Assembly: GCF_902459665.1 (NCBI RefSeq)
Contig: NZ_CABPSL010000006.1
Span: forward strand, 124,001-188,000
Direction of reading: 5' to 3'
DNA from: Pandoraea cepalis
GTDB lineage: Bacteria > Pseudomonadota > Gammaproteobacteria > Burkholderiales > Burkholderiaceae
DNA length: 64,000 bases
The notes beneath the pieces were generated by a model. It was given only the letters and a program-made list of their open reading frames with translations. It was not told the DNA's origin and did no database searches. The position numbers were made by a program, and so were the translations under genes. Shown piece after piece: positions 19,199 through 28,455 of this stretch (within the stretch, counting starts at the first letter, position 1; each line of letters begins with the position of its first letter).

Positions 19199-21091
19199 TC
19201 ACCGATGGGCGCGCCGACGCTCGACGAACAGGCTGTTGCCGAGCGCGCGCTTGGCCATCTTCTTGGCGTCGGCGGCCGCGGCCGAGACTTCCACGTGCGA
19301 GGGAAAGCTCTCCGGCGTGACCGCCACCACGCCGATCGACAAGCTCGTGATCGGGTGAAAGATGATCATGCCGCGACGATCTTCCGCTTCGAACCCGCCC
19401 GCCGCGATCTGATCCGGATGGAAGTATTCCGTCACGGCCTCGCCGAAGCGCCTGAGCGCCTCGCGGCAACGCGCCTCCCAATCGGGGCTGCGAAACACCA
19501 CCAGAAAGTCGTCGCCACCGATGTGACCAAGGAAGTCGCGCTCAGGGTTGCGCACCGCCATGAGCACGCGCGCGACCAGTTGGATCAGGTCGTCGCCGCG
19601 CCGGTAGCCGAACACGTCGTTGAACGGCTTGAAGTTATCGAGATCGACATAGCAGGCGAAGAACGATTGCCGCTCACCGATCATGCGATCCATGTAGTCG
19701 TCGATCGGCACGTTGCCCGGCAGCAGCGTGAGCGGGTTGGCGTACCGCGCCGCGTCGAGCTGCATATCGGTGATGTGACGCATCAGCGCGTGGCCCTGCG
19801 CCACGCCCAGATATCGCCCTTGATCGGTGACGATCAAACCGCCCGCGATTTGCCGGCTGGCGCCTTCGGCAATCATGCGGCTCAGATCCTCAATGCGTGC
19901 GCTCTTGTCGAATGTGAGCGGGCGCGGCTCCATCACGGCCGAGCAAGGCTTGCGTCCGTAGAGTTCACGCGTAAAAGGCCGAGCGAACCGGCCGATCAGC
20001 GACGCGCGTCCGATCAATCCCACGGCACGGTCATGCTCGACCACCGGCAGCACGTCGAGCGTCGCATCGCTCTCGAAACGCGCCACGACATCTTCGCTGC
20101 GGGTCTCCGGCGAGACAGGCTGCACGTATGAAGCGATTCGCTCCAGCGTCACATTGCCCGCACCGAGTTGACTCGGTTGTTGATGCACATAGGCGCGGCG
20201 CTCGTTGACAACCGCCCGCACGTGGGCCGTGATCGCCCGTTGCGGCTTCGCTTCCGGGCGCGCGATGAAATACCCCTGACCGAGGAAGATGCCGAGATCG
20301 CGCACGACCTGCAGTTCCTCGGCGTGCTCGATGCCCTCCGCGATGATCCGCGTGCCGCTCGCCTCCGCGATCTGGCGCATCGACCGCACGAACTGGAGTT
20401 TGACGGTGTCGGTGTCGATGCCGTCGACGAAATGCCGGTCAATCTTGACGTAATCGGGCCGCAGCTCGGACCACAGCCGCAGGCTGGCATAGCCCTCGCC
20501 CATATCGTCGAGCGCCACTTCGAAACCCAGCGCGCGATATGCCGTGAGCGAAGCGCGCGTGCTTGCCAGATCCAGCGCAGGCGCATGCTCCGTGAGTTCG
20601 AGCACGACACGCTCGGGGGCGAGGCCCAGCGTCTGGAGCATGGCAAACGTTTCGTCGAGACCCAGCGATTCGCTCACGCCGCCGACCGGGTGGGCGCGGG
20701 TGACCGGGCCGATGTTCAGGAAGAGGCGTTCCGGCAGGTCCTGCTCGACGAAGCCGCGCAGCACCGTGCGACGGCAAGCCAGTTCGAGCGGCGCGAGCAG
20801 ACCGTGGCGACGCGCGGCGGCGAACAGCGCCAGCGGCGATTGGATCGCCGTGCCGGCTGGCCCCCGCACCAGTCCCTCGTAGCCGGCAACGCCCGACGTG
20901 CGAAAGTCGAGAATCGGCTGGAACACGCAGGTCAAACCGATACCCTCGCACAGCTCGGCGAGCCATGCGGCCTCGTCGGGTTCCGCATCGGGCACTGACG
21001 CCGCGACGGACGTCGATATCGCATCGTGCAATGTTCCAGGCGCGGCAAAGCGCTCCGGCGGACGTATCGCGACAGGCGGGGGAAGGTTCAA
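19199..21091 (-). CDS. EAL-CBS-GGDEF cyclic-di-GMP signalling protein
   Basis: Cytoplasmic protein of about 630 residues. An N-terminal EAL phosphodiesterase domain keeps the catalytic set: EGLVR, the Asn of LNIGP, ELTE, DDMGEGYASL, KIDR, AEGIE and GQGYF. A central pair of CBS repeats follows. The C-terminal diguanylate cyclase domain has GGDDF in place of GGDEF and no RxxD inhibitory site. It likely degrades, and may make or sense, cyclic-di-GMP. The start is uncertain. A TTG at 21091 has ACGGAG 8-9 bases upstream and precedes the first family-like sequence; ATG codons at 21403 and 21451 would add about 104-120 residues of unfamilial, Arg-rich sequence. Confidence 0.85.
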   Translation of the reverse strand: MNLPPPVAIRPPERFAAPGTLHDAISTSVAASVPDAEPDEAAWLAELCEGIGLTCVFQPILDFRTSGVAGYEGLVRGPAGTAIQSPLALFAAARRHGLLAPLELACRRTVLRGFVEQDLPERLFLNIGPVTRAHPVGGVSESLGLDETFAMLQTLGLAPERVVLELTEHAPALDLASTRASLTAYRALGFEVALDDMGEGYASLRLWSELRPDYVKIDRHFVDGIDTDTVKLQFVRSMRQIAEASGTRIIAEGIEHAEELQVVRDLGIFLGQGYFIARPEAKPQRAITAHVRAVVNERRAYVHQQPSQLGAGNVTLERIASYVQPVSPETRSEDVVARFESDATLDVLPVVEHDRAVGLIGRASLIGRFARPFTRELYGRKPCSAVMEPRPLTFDKSARIEDLSRMIAEGASRQIAGGLIVTDQGRYLGVAQGHALMRHITDMQLDAARYANPLTLLPGNVPIDDYMDRMIGERQSFFACYVDLDNFKPFNDVFGYRRGDDLIQLVARVLMAVRNPERDFLGHIGGDDFLVVFRSPDWEARCREALRRFGEAVTEYFHPDQIAAGGFEAEDRRGMIIFHPITSLSIGVVAVTPESFPSHVEVSAAAADAKKMAKRALGNSLFVERRRAHR

Positions 21092-21437
21092 CGGGAACTC
21101 CGTAGGTCGGTGCGGTGCGCCGCCATCATGCAAATCGCATTGCGTTGTGCGGGCATGTGCCGGGCGCGTCCATACCCATCGAAGGCGCGCTGCGCTCCGA
21201 TGAAGCGTTTCACCCGTTCCCCGTGCTTCGCTTGCGGTAGCTGCTCTATGGCCCGTATCCGCGTCTGTTGACGGTGCCCGCAGGCACCCTCTTTTACTTG
21301 CCCTCAGGCTATCGCCGTTGTTTGACAAATCTGTGACAGTGTCGGATTTGCCACACACGCCGAGACGGCGAAACCCCCACCGTCGAACACCCTGGATATC
21401 CATCGCGTGCGCCCGGCATTCCTCCGGCGCGGAGACG
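21092..21437. other. Upstream region of the EAL-CBS-GGDEF gene
   Basis: A 346-base stretch before the favoured TTG start. It is open in the frame of the gene, but its translation is Arg/Cys/His-rich and unlike the protein family, so it is treated as leader and promoter. A TTGACA hexamer at 21320-21325 lies on the plus strand and therefore does not serve this minus-strand gene. Confidence 0.4.
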
Positions 21438-21470
21438 AAAAAAAACGGCAACGCCGCAAAGCGTTGCCGT
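21438..21470 (-). terminator. Terminator of the metN-metI-metQ operon
   Basis: Read on the minus strand, the stem ACGGCAACGC/GCGTTGCCGT (loop of 6) is followed by eight T residues. It lies 42 bases after the metQ stop. Confidence 0.93.
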
Positions 21471-21511
21471 TGCTTCGCGAGGGTGCCGCCGACCGGCGCG
21501 CCCTCCCGAAC

Positions 21512-22324
21512 TTACCAGGCGGTGACCACCGAGCCGCCGAACTTCTTCTCGATGAAGGCCTTCACTTCCGGCGAATGGTAAGCCTTGATCAGCTTGGCCA
21601 CCCAGGGCTTGTTCTTGTCGGCCGTGCGAATGACCAACACGTTGGCGTACGGGCCGTTGGCGTCTTCGATGGCGATCGAATCACGCTTCGGGTTCAGACC
21701 GGCTTCCATCGCAAAGTTCGTGTTGATGACGGCCACCGCCACATCATCGAGCGAGCGCGGCAACTGTGCGGCGTCCAGCTCGACGAACTTCAGCTTCTTC
21801 GGGTTATCGACCACGTCGAGCGGCGTCGCCTTCAGACCGGCGTCGGCACGCAGCTTGAGCAGGCCCTGCTTCTGCAGCAACAGCAGGGCACGGCCGCCGT
21901 TGGTCGGGTCGTTCGGCAGCGACACCTTGTCGCCGGCCTTCAGATCGGCCAGCGACTTGATCTTCTTGGAATAGATGCCCATCGGGAAGATCACGGTCTT
22001 GGCGATCGACTCAAGCTTGTAGCCACGGTCCTTCACCTGGGCGTCGAGGTACGGCTGGTGCTGGTAGCTGTTCGCGTCCAGGTCGCCCGACGACAGCGCG
22101 GCGTTCGGTTGCACATAATCGCTGAACTCGATGACCTTGATGTTCAGACCGTCTTTGGCCGCGACCTTCTTCACTTCGTCGAAGATCTGCGCGTGCGGGC
22201 CGCCCGTGACACCGATCTTCAGATTGACGACATCGGCGGCAACCGCCGACGCGGCGAATTGCGTGGCGAAAACCGTAGCGGCACCGACACCGGCCAGCAG
22301 TTTGAAAAGCGTGCGACGTTGCAT
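21512..22324 (-). CDS. metQ: Methionine ABC transporter substrate-binding protein MetQ
   Basis: MetQ/NlpA family protein of 270 residues. Export signal MQRRTLFKLLAGVGAATVFA ends near residue 29. There is no lipobox cysteine, so unlike E. coli MetQ it should be a soluble periplasmic protein. The twin Arg at positions 3-4 makes Tat export possible. The mature part opens KIGVTGGPHAQIF and contains SDYVQPNAALSSGDLDANSY and PNDPTNGGRALLLLQ, the usual methionine-site segments. It is the last gene of the met operon. Confidence 0.94.
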   Translation of the reverse strand: MQRRTLFKLLAGVGAATVFATQFAASAVAADVVNLKIGVTGGPHAQIFDEVKKVAAKDGLNIKVIEFSDYVQPNAALSSGDLDANSYQHQPYLDAQVKDRGYKLESIAKTVIFPMGIYSKKIKSLADLKAGDKVSLPNDPTNGGRALLLLQKQGLLKLRADAGLKATPLDVVDNPKKLKFVELDAAQLPRSLDDVAVAVINTNFAMEAGLNPKRDSIAIEDANGPYANVLVIRTADKNKPWVAKLIKAYHSPEVKAFIEKKFGGSVVTAW

Positions 22325-22381
22325 GGAAAAACCTCGTGTGTGTGATGTGCCGGTGCGCCGGCGACGTTGTTATATGAGATG

Positions 22382-23035
22382 TTACTTATGGCTCAGGCGA
22401 CGCACCAGCCAGTCGCCGAACGTCTGTACCAACTGCACGAAGACGATCAGGATCAGCACGACGGTAATCATCACTTCGGGCAGGAAGCGCTGATAGCCGT
22501 ATCGGATGCCCAGGTCGCCCAGACCGCCGCCGCCGATGGCGCCGGCCATTGCCGAATAGCCGACCAGACTGACGAACGTGATCGTCAGACCGGCCACGAT
22601 GCCCGGCAAGGCCTCGGGCAGCAACACCTTGGTGACGATCTGGCCGGTGGTCGCGCCCATCGACTGCGCCGCCTCGATCAGGCCACGGTCGACCTCGCGC
22701 AGGGCCGTTTCCACCAGGCGCGCGACGAACGGCGCGGCGGCGATGGTGAGCGGCACCACGGCCGCCATCGTGCCGATGGACGAGCCGACAATCAGACGCG
22801 TGAACGGGATCACCGCGACGAGCAGGATGATGAACGGTGTCGAGCGCACCGCGTTGACGAGGATGCCGACGACACGATTGGTCGGCAGGTTTTGCAACAC
22901 GCCGTTGCGATCCGTCAGATAGAGCAGCACGCCAAGCGGCACGCCGACCACGGCACCGATCAGGCCGGAAATCCCGACCATGATGAGCGTCTCCCAGAAG
23001 GAGGAGACGAAGAGATCGAACATTTCACTCCACAT
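22382..23035 (-). CDS. metI: Methionine ABC transporter permease MetI
   Basis: Inner-membrane permease of 217 residues with five hydrophobic segments. The coupling region [20 protein letters not shown] is intact and the start is [10 protein letters not shown]. It overlaps the end of metN by 11 bases and is followed 57 bases later by metQ, the standard metNIQ layout. Confidence 0.95.
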   Translation of the reverse strand: MWSEMFDLFVSSFWETLIMVGISGLIGAVVGVPLGVLLYLTDRNGVLQNLPTNRVVGILVNAVRSTPFIILLVAVIPFTRLIVGSSIGTMAAVVPLTIAAAPFVARLVETALREVDRGLIEAAQSMGATTGQIVTKVLLPEALPGIVAGLTITFVSLVGYSAMAGAIGGGGLGDLGIRYGYQRFLPEVMITVVLILIVFVQLVQTFGDWLVRRLSHK

Positions 23036-24059
23036 GGCTCAGCTCCTCAACGACAACACCTTGACTGGCGAGGAACGCCATGGCTTCGGCCACCCGGGCC
23101 GGGGTGCCGCCCGCCAGCACGGCGAGCGATCCGAACGCCTGCCCCTGGATCTCGTCGATCTGGCCGTGCAGGATGTTGAAATCGAGTTCGTAGCGACGAA
23201 TCGCCTCGGAGAGCAGCGGCTGATCGACGCCTGCGCCGGAGAACGCCAGACGATATAGGTGATCGTGACCGTTGCCGATGCGCGACGCGACACGCTCGCG
23301 AACGCCCGCGGGCAGCTCCTGCGAAATCACGTCGCCGATAAGCGCACGCGTGACGTCGTGACGCGGGCGCAAGAACACTTCGATGACACGGCCCTGCTCG
23401 ACCACACGGCCGGCATCGAGCACGGCGACGCGGTCGCACACCTGCTTGATGACTTCCATCTGGTGTGTAATCAGCACAATGGTCAGGCCCAGCTCGCGAT
23501 TGATGCGCTTGAGCAACTCGAGAATCGAGCGCGTCGTTTCGGGATCGAGCGCCGACGTCGCTTCATCCGAGAGCAGCACCTGCGGCTCGCTCGCCAGCGC
23601 GCGGGCAATGCCCACCCGCTGCTTCTGGCCACCGGAAATCTGCGACGGATAACGATCCTTTTGTGCCGTCAGACCGACGAGTTCGAGCAGCGGCAGGATC
23701 TTCGCGCGAATCTCCGCCGCCGACAGACCCGCCAACTCCAGCGGCAACGCCACATTCTCGTAGACGGTGCGCGAGTTGAGCAGATTGAAGTGCTGGAAGA
23801 TCATGCCGATGCGGCGGCGCGCCTGACGCAGCGCGTCGGACGACAGCGACGTGAGGTCCTGCCCGTCGACGCGCACGCTGCCGTCGCTCGGGCGATTGAG
23901 CAGATTGATGACACGCACGAGCGTGCTCTTGCCGGCGCCGCTTCGGCCAATGATGCCGAAGACTTCGCCGCGCTCGATCGACAGGCTGATATTGGAAAGC
24001 GCGTCGATCGGCCCCTTGGGCCCAGCGAAACGCTGGGTAATGTTCTGGAGTTCGATCAT
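23025..24059 (-). CDS. metN: Methionine ABC transporter ATPase MetN
   Basis: ATPase of 344 residues. Walker [10 protein letters not shown] is at 38-46, the signature [15 protein letters not shown] is intact, and Walker B ends [12 protein letters not shown], where the Ser-Asp-Glu-Ala form is typical of MetN. The last 100 residues form the NIL regulatory domain, which binds methionine and inhibits transport. The ATG at 24059 (MIELQN) is chosen; an upstream in-frame extension to 24152 runs through the leader. First gene of the operon. Confidence 0.95.
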   Translation of the reverse strand: MIELQNITQRFAGPKGPIDALSNISLSIERGEVFGIIGRSGAGKSTLVRVINLLNRPSDGSVRVDGQDLTSLSSDALRQARRRIGMIFQHFNLLNSRTVYENVALPLELAGLSAAEIRAKILPLLELVGLTAQKDRYPSQISGGQKQRVGIARALASEPQVLLSDEATSALDPETTRSILELLKRINRELGLTIVLITHQMEVIKQVCDRVAVLDAGRVVEQGRVIEVFLRPRHDVTRALIGDVISQELPAGVRERVASRIGNGHDHLYRLAFSGAGVDQPLLSEAIRRYELDFNILHGQIDEIQGQAFGSLAVLAGGTPARVAEAMAFLASQGVVVEELSHVE

Positions 24060-24136
24060 GCAAAAAAATAGCAGCCCCACTGCTGAAACCGCCCGCAGTG
24101 CCGCCGCCTTGACTCGATATTCAGTGCAAAGACAAC

Positions 24137-24165
24137 ATTCTAGCCCATGCATCTAAATAGATGAA
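24137..24165 (-). promoter_or_regulatory. Candidate metN promoter with an inverted repeat in its spacer
   Basis: On the minus strand TTCATC (24165-24160) and TAGAAT (24142-24137) form a -35/-10 pair with a 17-base spacer. The palindromic CATCTATTTAGATG (24150-24163) overlaps the -35 and fills most of the spacer, the classic repressor position. The leader to metN is about 75 bases. The regulator is unknown. Confidence 0.5.
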
Positions 24166-24217
24166 AATAATAAAACTTGATCTCCTTATATCGGATTTCG
24201 ACTGAACCTGACGGCGA

Positions 24218-24640
24218 TCACGCTTGTCTGCGAGAGGCGAAGTCGTCGAGCACTTCGATCACGCGGTCAAATTCGAGCGATTTGTCGAAGAAGTACTGCA
24301 CGCCCAGTTGCTGGCAACGCTTGCGGTACGTGGCCAATGCATAGTTCGTGAGCACGATGGCCATCAGTTGGGGCAGCAGTCCCGCGTCGTGCAGGTAGGA
24401 GAGCACGTCCATGCCCGAGCCGCGTCGCAGTTGAATATCGACGATCACCGCGTCGAACGAATCTTCCTGGAGTGTGCGGACCGCGTCGTCGGCCGTCTCC
24501 GCCACGCCTGTCACCTGGAGCATCCCGGTCGAACCGAGCGCTTCGGACAGGCTCTCGCGGATGACCGCCGAGTCTTCGATCAAGAGCACCTTGAGGGGCA
24601 AACCGGACCCCGTATGCGTTGCCGCGTTCCCGGTTGGCAT
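24218..24640 (-). CDS. Single-domain response regulator
   Basis: A 140-residue receiver domain with no output domain. The acidic pair is in LLIEDSAVIRES, phospho-acceptor D68 in DAVIVDIQLRRGSG, a Thr/Asn switch region in AIVLTNYA, and the conserved Lys in FFDKSLEF. It lies 13 bases downstream of a NarL-type regulator gene and is co-oriented with it. It may be a phosphate sink or a protein-binding switch for the nearby histidine kinase. This pairing is inferred from position. Confidence 0.85.
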   Translation of the reverse strand: MPTGNAATHTGSGLPLKVLLIEDSAVIRESLSEALGSTGMLQVTGVAETADDAVRTLQEDSFDAVIVDIQLRRGSGMDVLSYLHDAGLLPQLMAIVLTNYALATYRKRCQQLGVQYFFDKSLEFDRVIEVLDDFASRRQA

Positions 24641-24653
24641 GACAACCTCGCTA

Positions 24654-25298
24654 TCAACTGATCAAGCCGTTCTTGAGCGCGTAGAGCGTCAGGTCGGCAT
24701 TGGTTTTCAAATGCATCTTTTCCAGCACGCGCGCGCGATACGTGCTGACGGTCTTTACCGACAGATGCAACTCGTCCGCAATTTCGGTGGGCGTGCGGCC
24801 CTGCGCCAGCTTGCAGAACACCTGGAACTCGCGCTCCGAGAGTTGCTCGTGGATCGGTTCGTCGCCCGGCTGGTCCAGCTTCTGCGCGAGCAGGTCGGCG
24901 GTACCTTCGCTGACATAGCGGTGGCCGCGCGCCACCGTGCGGATAGCCCGGATGATTTCCTCGGGCGCAGCATCCTTCATCAAATATCCGTTCGCGCCGG
25001 CGCGCAGCAGGTTGACCGCATACTGCGCTTCAGGATACGTCGACAGGAACAGTACGCCCTGCGCCGGGCGCAGTTGTTTGATCACGCGCAACGTGTCGAT
25101 TCCGTTCTTGTCAGGCATGGCGATATCCAGCAACACGACGTCGAAGGCTGTATCGCGAACCGCACGGATCACTTCGTCGCCGCTCGCCGCTTCGCCCAGC
25201 ACTTCCATGTCCGACTCGTCGGCAATGAATTGCTTGAAGCCGGTACGGACAATCGCGTGGTCGTCGGCAATCAGGATTTTTATTGTTGTCGGTGACAT
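24654..25298 (-). CDS. NarL/FixJ-family response regulator
   Basis: A 214-residue two-domain regulator. The receiver (1-120) has phospho-acceptor D58 (DVVLLDIAMPDKNG) and K108 (GYLMKDAA). A LuxR-type helix-turn-helix (about 148-214) reads LSEREFQVFCKLAQGRTPTE and then SVKTVSTYRARVLEKM. It is probably the DNA-binding partner of the HisKA_3-type kinase encoded at 26143-27624, since NarL-type regulators pair with that kinase class. First gene of a two-gene operon with the single-domain regulator. Confidence 0.92.
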   Translation of the reverse strand: MSPTTIKILIADDHAIVRTGFKQFIADESDMEVLGEAASGDEVIRAVRDTAFDVVLLDIAMPDKNGIDTLRVIKQLRPAQGVLFLSTYPEAQYAVNLLRAGANGYLMKDAAPEEIIRAIRTVARGHRYVSEGTADLLAQKLDQPGDEPIHEQLSEREFQVFCKLAQGRTPTEIADELHLSVKTVSTYRARVLEKMHLKTNADLTLYALKNGLIS

Positions 25299-25437
25299 CT
25301 CAGCTCCAGTGACGCTCGGTCGCTCGAATAATGAATCATCTGCCGGTAACTCTCAATGGTGCCGCACGAGATCCTGCGCCTCCACAGCCAGCACGCCGGG
25401 CCGCCTGGCGAGTTGCCCGGGCGGCCCCAGACGTCGT

Positions 25438-25599
25438 CTATCGTCGGAACACCCCAAAGAGAAGCGTGACCAGGAAGATCACCAGAAAGATGAAGAACAG
25501 GATCTTTGCGATCTCTGCGGCACCGACGGCGATTCCCGTAAAGCCGAACACTGCAGCGATCAACGCGATCACGAAAAAAACGACAGCATAGTGAAGCAT
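25438..25599 (-). CDS. DUF1328 (YtjA-type) small membrane protein
   Basis: A 53-residue peptide from the ATG at 25599 (MLHYAVVFF), which is preceded by AAGGAGG. Two hydrophobic segments (about 2-21 and 27-48) around [20 protein letters not shown] define DUF1328. Its role is unknown; the family is often stress-induced. It is a paralogue of the next gene. Another in-frame ATG at 25650 is upstream of the ribosome-binding site and rejected. Confidence 0.9.
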   Translation of the reverse strand: MLHYAVVFFVIALIAAVFGFTGIAVGAAEIAKILFFIFLVIFLVTLLFGVFRR

Positions 25600-25696
25600 C
25601 GCAACCTCCTTGTAGGGGAACGGGCCGCGCGCGTCTGCATGACGCGTCACAGTATCGCTTCAGCGCACGGACAAGCCCCGTGCGGCAGCGCTCCGT

Positions 25697-25873
25697 CTAA
25701 TCGACGATCTTCTTGGCGACAGTCAGTCCAAGCAGCAGGAAGATCACAAACAACACCAGGAACAGCACGAACAGAATCTTCGCGATCCCGGCGGCACCCG
25801 CGGCGATCCCGGTGAAGCCCAACAGGCCCGCCACGATCGAGATCAGTGCGAACATCAACGCCCACTTCAACAT
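25697..25873 (-). CDS. DUF1328 small membrane protein, second copy
   Basis: A 58-residue paralogue of the preceding peptide. It starts [12 protein letters not shown], has the core [20 protein letters not shown] and ends in a short basic tail (KKIVD). Two membrane helices are expected. The start at 25873 has GGAGAG upstream. Tandem duplication of this family next to two-component genes suggests a common stress control. Confidence 0.9.
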   Translation of the reverse strand: MLKWALMFALISIVAGLLGFTGIAAGAAGIAKILFVLFLVLFVIFLLLGLTVAKKIVD

Positions 25874-26142
25874 AGCGCTCTCCTCGGTCAATGCATCGTT
25901 TCCCGGAGACTTCGTTCGCCTCCGACGGCGCGACACCGGTTTGCGCAACGCGGCGCGAACCCTCGGACGCTGAGTGAATGGTAGAAAAACGGCGCGTAGG
26001 CGACTGCCCGGACCCCGCTGGTTTTTGCGTAGGAATTGACTGACAATTCGCGAAACAACGCGATTTTCGACTTATGATCGAAACGCGTTCGATCATCGGT
26101 ATTCCCTGCACGCCCCTCCTCAACACCTCGCCACAGGCCCTC

Positions 26143-27624
26143 ATGTCTCGATTGCTCACGTCCTGGTTGCGTCGCCGAAGCTGGATCATCGCCATGATCG
26201 CGGCGATCGCCATCACCGTTGGCAGCCTGATCGGGCTGGAGTCTGCGCACCGCCGACTGGCGTCCACCTACGAGGCGGCCTTGCAGGCCATGACCGCGGC
26301 CAACGAACTCAACGAGATCATTGCGCGCACGTCGACCGTGGTGTCGAGCCAACGCGGCTATTTGCTCACGAACGACCCGATCTATCTCGATCCCTACCTG
26401 TCGGCCGTGCGACGCATTCGTGATCTCGCCGCCCTGATCGTGCGGCATTACGAAGCGACGGGCGACACGCAGGCCACGAAGGACTTTGCCAATGTGATGA
26501 CGCTGTTCTCGCAGCGCATCACCGCCATGGAAACGGCACGCGCGGCGGTCAAGCAAGGGAAGATGAATTTCGAAGAGGCGCTCTCGCCTGCCAATCTCGG
26601 CATCGGCACGATGGAGCCGGTGCAAGACGGCATCACCGACCTATACAACCGCGAGCTGGCGCGCGCGCGCACCGCGCAGGACGACGGGCGCTTCGATCAG
26701 GCGATCTCGGCGATAAGCGCCGGCGCGCTCTCGGTGCTCACCATCCTGCTGTTCGTGCTGCTGTTTCGTTCCCTCGGCCGGCAGATGCGGCAGGAGCGAC
26801 TCGCGCGCGACCGGTTGAGCGAACAGCAAGCGCATCTGGATCGCGTCGTGCGTGAGCGCACCGAGCAACTGGACGAGTTGGCCACCCACTTGCAGAACGT
26901 CAGCGAAGACGAGAAGACCCGTCTGTCGCGCGAGCTGCACGACGAACTCGGCGCGATTCTCACCGCCTGCAAGATGGACGTGACCTGGGCGCATCACAAG
27001 CTGCGCAACGTCGATCCGGTGATTGCCGAGAAACTCGCTCGCGCGCAACGCAATCTCGACGCCGGCATTCAGACGAAGCGCCGCATCATCGAGAATCTTC
27101 GTCCGACGGTGCTGATCAACTTCGGTCTCGTGACGGCGTTGCGCTCGCTCGCCGAAGAAACCGCCGATCAACAGCACTGGCAGCTCGATCTCGACCTGCC
27201 CGAAGAGGACTTCGCCCTGCCGGAGTCGACGGCCATCGTGCTGTTCCGCGTTGCCCAGGAAGCGCTCACGAACGCGGGCAAGTACGCGCGTGCCACCACC
27301 GTGCGCGTGGCCCTGGCATGCGACGATCAGCGGGTGCGTCTCGAAGTCATCGACAACGGTATCGGTCTCACGCCGGATCAGTTCAACAAGCCCAAGACAC
27401 ACGGCCTGTTCGGTATGCGCCAACGGGTCTCGGCCAAGGGCGGACGCATCGACATTCACTCGCTGCCGCTGCGAATCGGCACCGAGATCCAGGTCGTGCT
27501 GCCGCTGTGCAATCCGGCGGACGCGCCCAACATCGCGACCGAAGTCACCGAAAGCACCGCCACACAGACACCTGCCCCCGGGAAGCCCGACGACGGCGCG
27601 AGCGCCTCGCCGCAAACGCCTTGA
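26143..27624 (+). CDS. CHASE3 sensor histidine kinase (HisKA_3/NarX-type)
   Basis: Kinase of 493 residues. TM1 is at about 14-31, a periplasmic CHASE3 domain at 35-180 (with SSQRGYLLTNDPIYLDPYL), and TM2 near 195-215. A coiled linker leads to a HisKA_3 dimerisation domain with LSRELHDELGAILTAC, where H266 is the phosphorylated His. The HATPase domain has the N-box ALTNAGKYARA and the G-box DNGIGL. The Pro/Thr/Ala-rich C-terminus is probably disordered. An ATG at 26074 would add 23 residues, but the 26143 start gives a normal short N-terminus before TM1. Divergent from the DUF1328 and response-regulator genes, which it may control. Confidence 0.92.
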   Translation: MSRLLTSWLRRRSWIIAMIAAIAITVGSLIGLESAHRRLASTYEAALQAMTAANELNEIIARTSTVVSSQRGYLLTNDPIYLDPYLSAVRRIRDLAALIVRHYEATGDTQATKDFANVMTLFSQRITAMETARAAVKQGKMNFEEALSPANLGIGTMEPVQDGITDLYNRELARARTAQDDGRFDQAISAISAGALSVLTILLFVLLFRSLGRQMRQERLARDRLSEQQAHLDRVVRERTEQLDELATHLQNVSEDEKTRLSRELHDELGAILTACKMDVTWAHHKLRNVDPVIAEKLARAQRNLDAGIQTKRRIIENLRPTVLINFGLVTALRSLAEETADQQHWQLDLDLPEEDFALPESTAIVLFRVAQEALTNAGKYARATTVRVALACDDQRVRLEVIDNGIGLTPDQFNKPKTHGLFGMRQRVSAKGGRIDIHSLPLRIGTEIQVVLPLCNPADAPNIATEVTESTATQTPAPGKPDDGASASPQTP

Positions 27625-27651
27625 TCCCCTGATCCTCAAACTGGCGCCCTG

Positions 27652-27679
27652 GGTACTGCGTCCTCGGTACTGCGTCCTC
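27652..27679. repeat. Tandem 14-base direct repeat
   Basis: GGTACTGCGTCCTC occurs twice back to back just after the kinase stop. The second copy also starts a small inverted repeat (CTCGGTA/TACCGAG, 27664-27687) that could act as a weak terminator. Confidence 0.75.
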
Positions 27680-27891
27680 GATACCGAGCACGTCGGAATG
27701 CGCCGACAGCGCAACCCGACGCCACCTACGCCGCGATGCTATCGCGGCTGACATCGCGAACACTTCGCACTCCCTACCATGGAATCTCGTGCCGCATCGA
27801 AAGCGCGGCAACGAGGCGCGCCGCTTTGCGTGCCGATGCGATGAAAATTCTCCGAACCGAACCTATCCCAACCCAATATGAAGGAGTTGCT

Positions 27892-28098
27892 ATGAACTCG
27901 GATCTGATCAAGGGCAAGTGGAACCAACTCAAGGGCGAAGCGAAGAAGCAGTGGGGCAACCTGACGGATGACGATCTGCTCAAGATCGAAGGCAACCGCG
28001 ACAAGTTCGTGGGGACGATCCAGGAACGATACGGCAAGGCGAAGGCCGAAGCCGAACGCGAAGTCGACACGTGGAACGACCAACACAAGCTCTGGTAA
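27892..28098 (+). CDS. CsbD-family stress protein
   Basis: A 68-residue hydrophilic protein. It opens MNSDLIKGKWNQLKGEAKKQ, the CsbD signature, followed by LTDDDLLKIEGNRDKFVG and a helical end. The ATG at 27892 has AAGGAG 5 bases upstream. CsbD proteins accumulate in general stress responses; the biochemical role is not known. It is followed by an entericidin-like gene in the same direction. Confidence 0.94.
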   Translation: MNSDLIKGKWNQLKGEAKKQWGNLTDDDLLKIEGNRDKFVGTIQERYGKAKAEAEREVDTWNDQHKLW

Positions 28099-28204
28099 GC
28101 GCTTGCCGCCGTGCCCGCCGGGAGGCGGGCGCCCCGACGCGTCCCTTTCACTTCGCGCGCGTGCCGCGCGTCGCACACCATCCTCTGTCAAAGGAGACAT
28201 TCAA

Positions 28205-28342
28205 ATGAAACGACTGATCGCCATCGCACTGCTCTCCGGCTTCGCGCTGGGGCTCGCCGGATGCAACACCATCCACGGCGCAGGCAAGGACGTCGAACGA
28301 GGGGGCGAAGCCATTCAGGGCGCCGCCGATCGCGCCAAGTAA
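28205..28342 (+). CDS. Entericidin A/B-type small lipoprotein
   Basis: A 45-residue peptide with a lipoprotein signal MKRLIAIALLSGFALGLAGC (lipobox LAGC, lipidated C20). The mature part is short and glycine-rich, ending in HGAGKDVERGGEAIQGAADR, the typical entericidin core. AAAGGAGA lies 9-10 bases upstream. Entericidins are small envelope lipopeptides, with EcnB as a bacteriolytic toxin in E. coli; no toxic role is shown here. It sits between the CsbD gene and a Cys-repeat periplasmic protein. Confidence 0.88.
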   Translation: MKRLIAIALLSGFALGLAGCNTIHGAGKDVERGGEAIQGAADRAK

Positions 28343-28455
28343 TCCGGCATATCGCCGAATCCATTTTCCTCGCATGCCGCCCCCCCCGAAACTTGTGATG
28401 CATCGGCATTGCGCCTCATGCGCATTCCATTGCCCGCCTGAAGGAGGACTCCGAC

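Noticed and set aside
21092-21451. N-terminal extension of the EAL-CBS-GGDEF protein
   Set aside because: The extra residues are Arg/His/Cys-rich and unlike the family, and a TTG with a good ribosome-binding site lies at the start of family-like sequence.
28110-28131. GCCCGCC/GGCGGGC hairpin after the CsbD gene as a terminator
   Set aside because: No T-run follows on either strand, and the entericidin gene continues in the same direction; it may only be a GC-rich chance stem.
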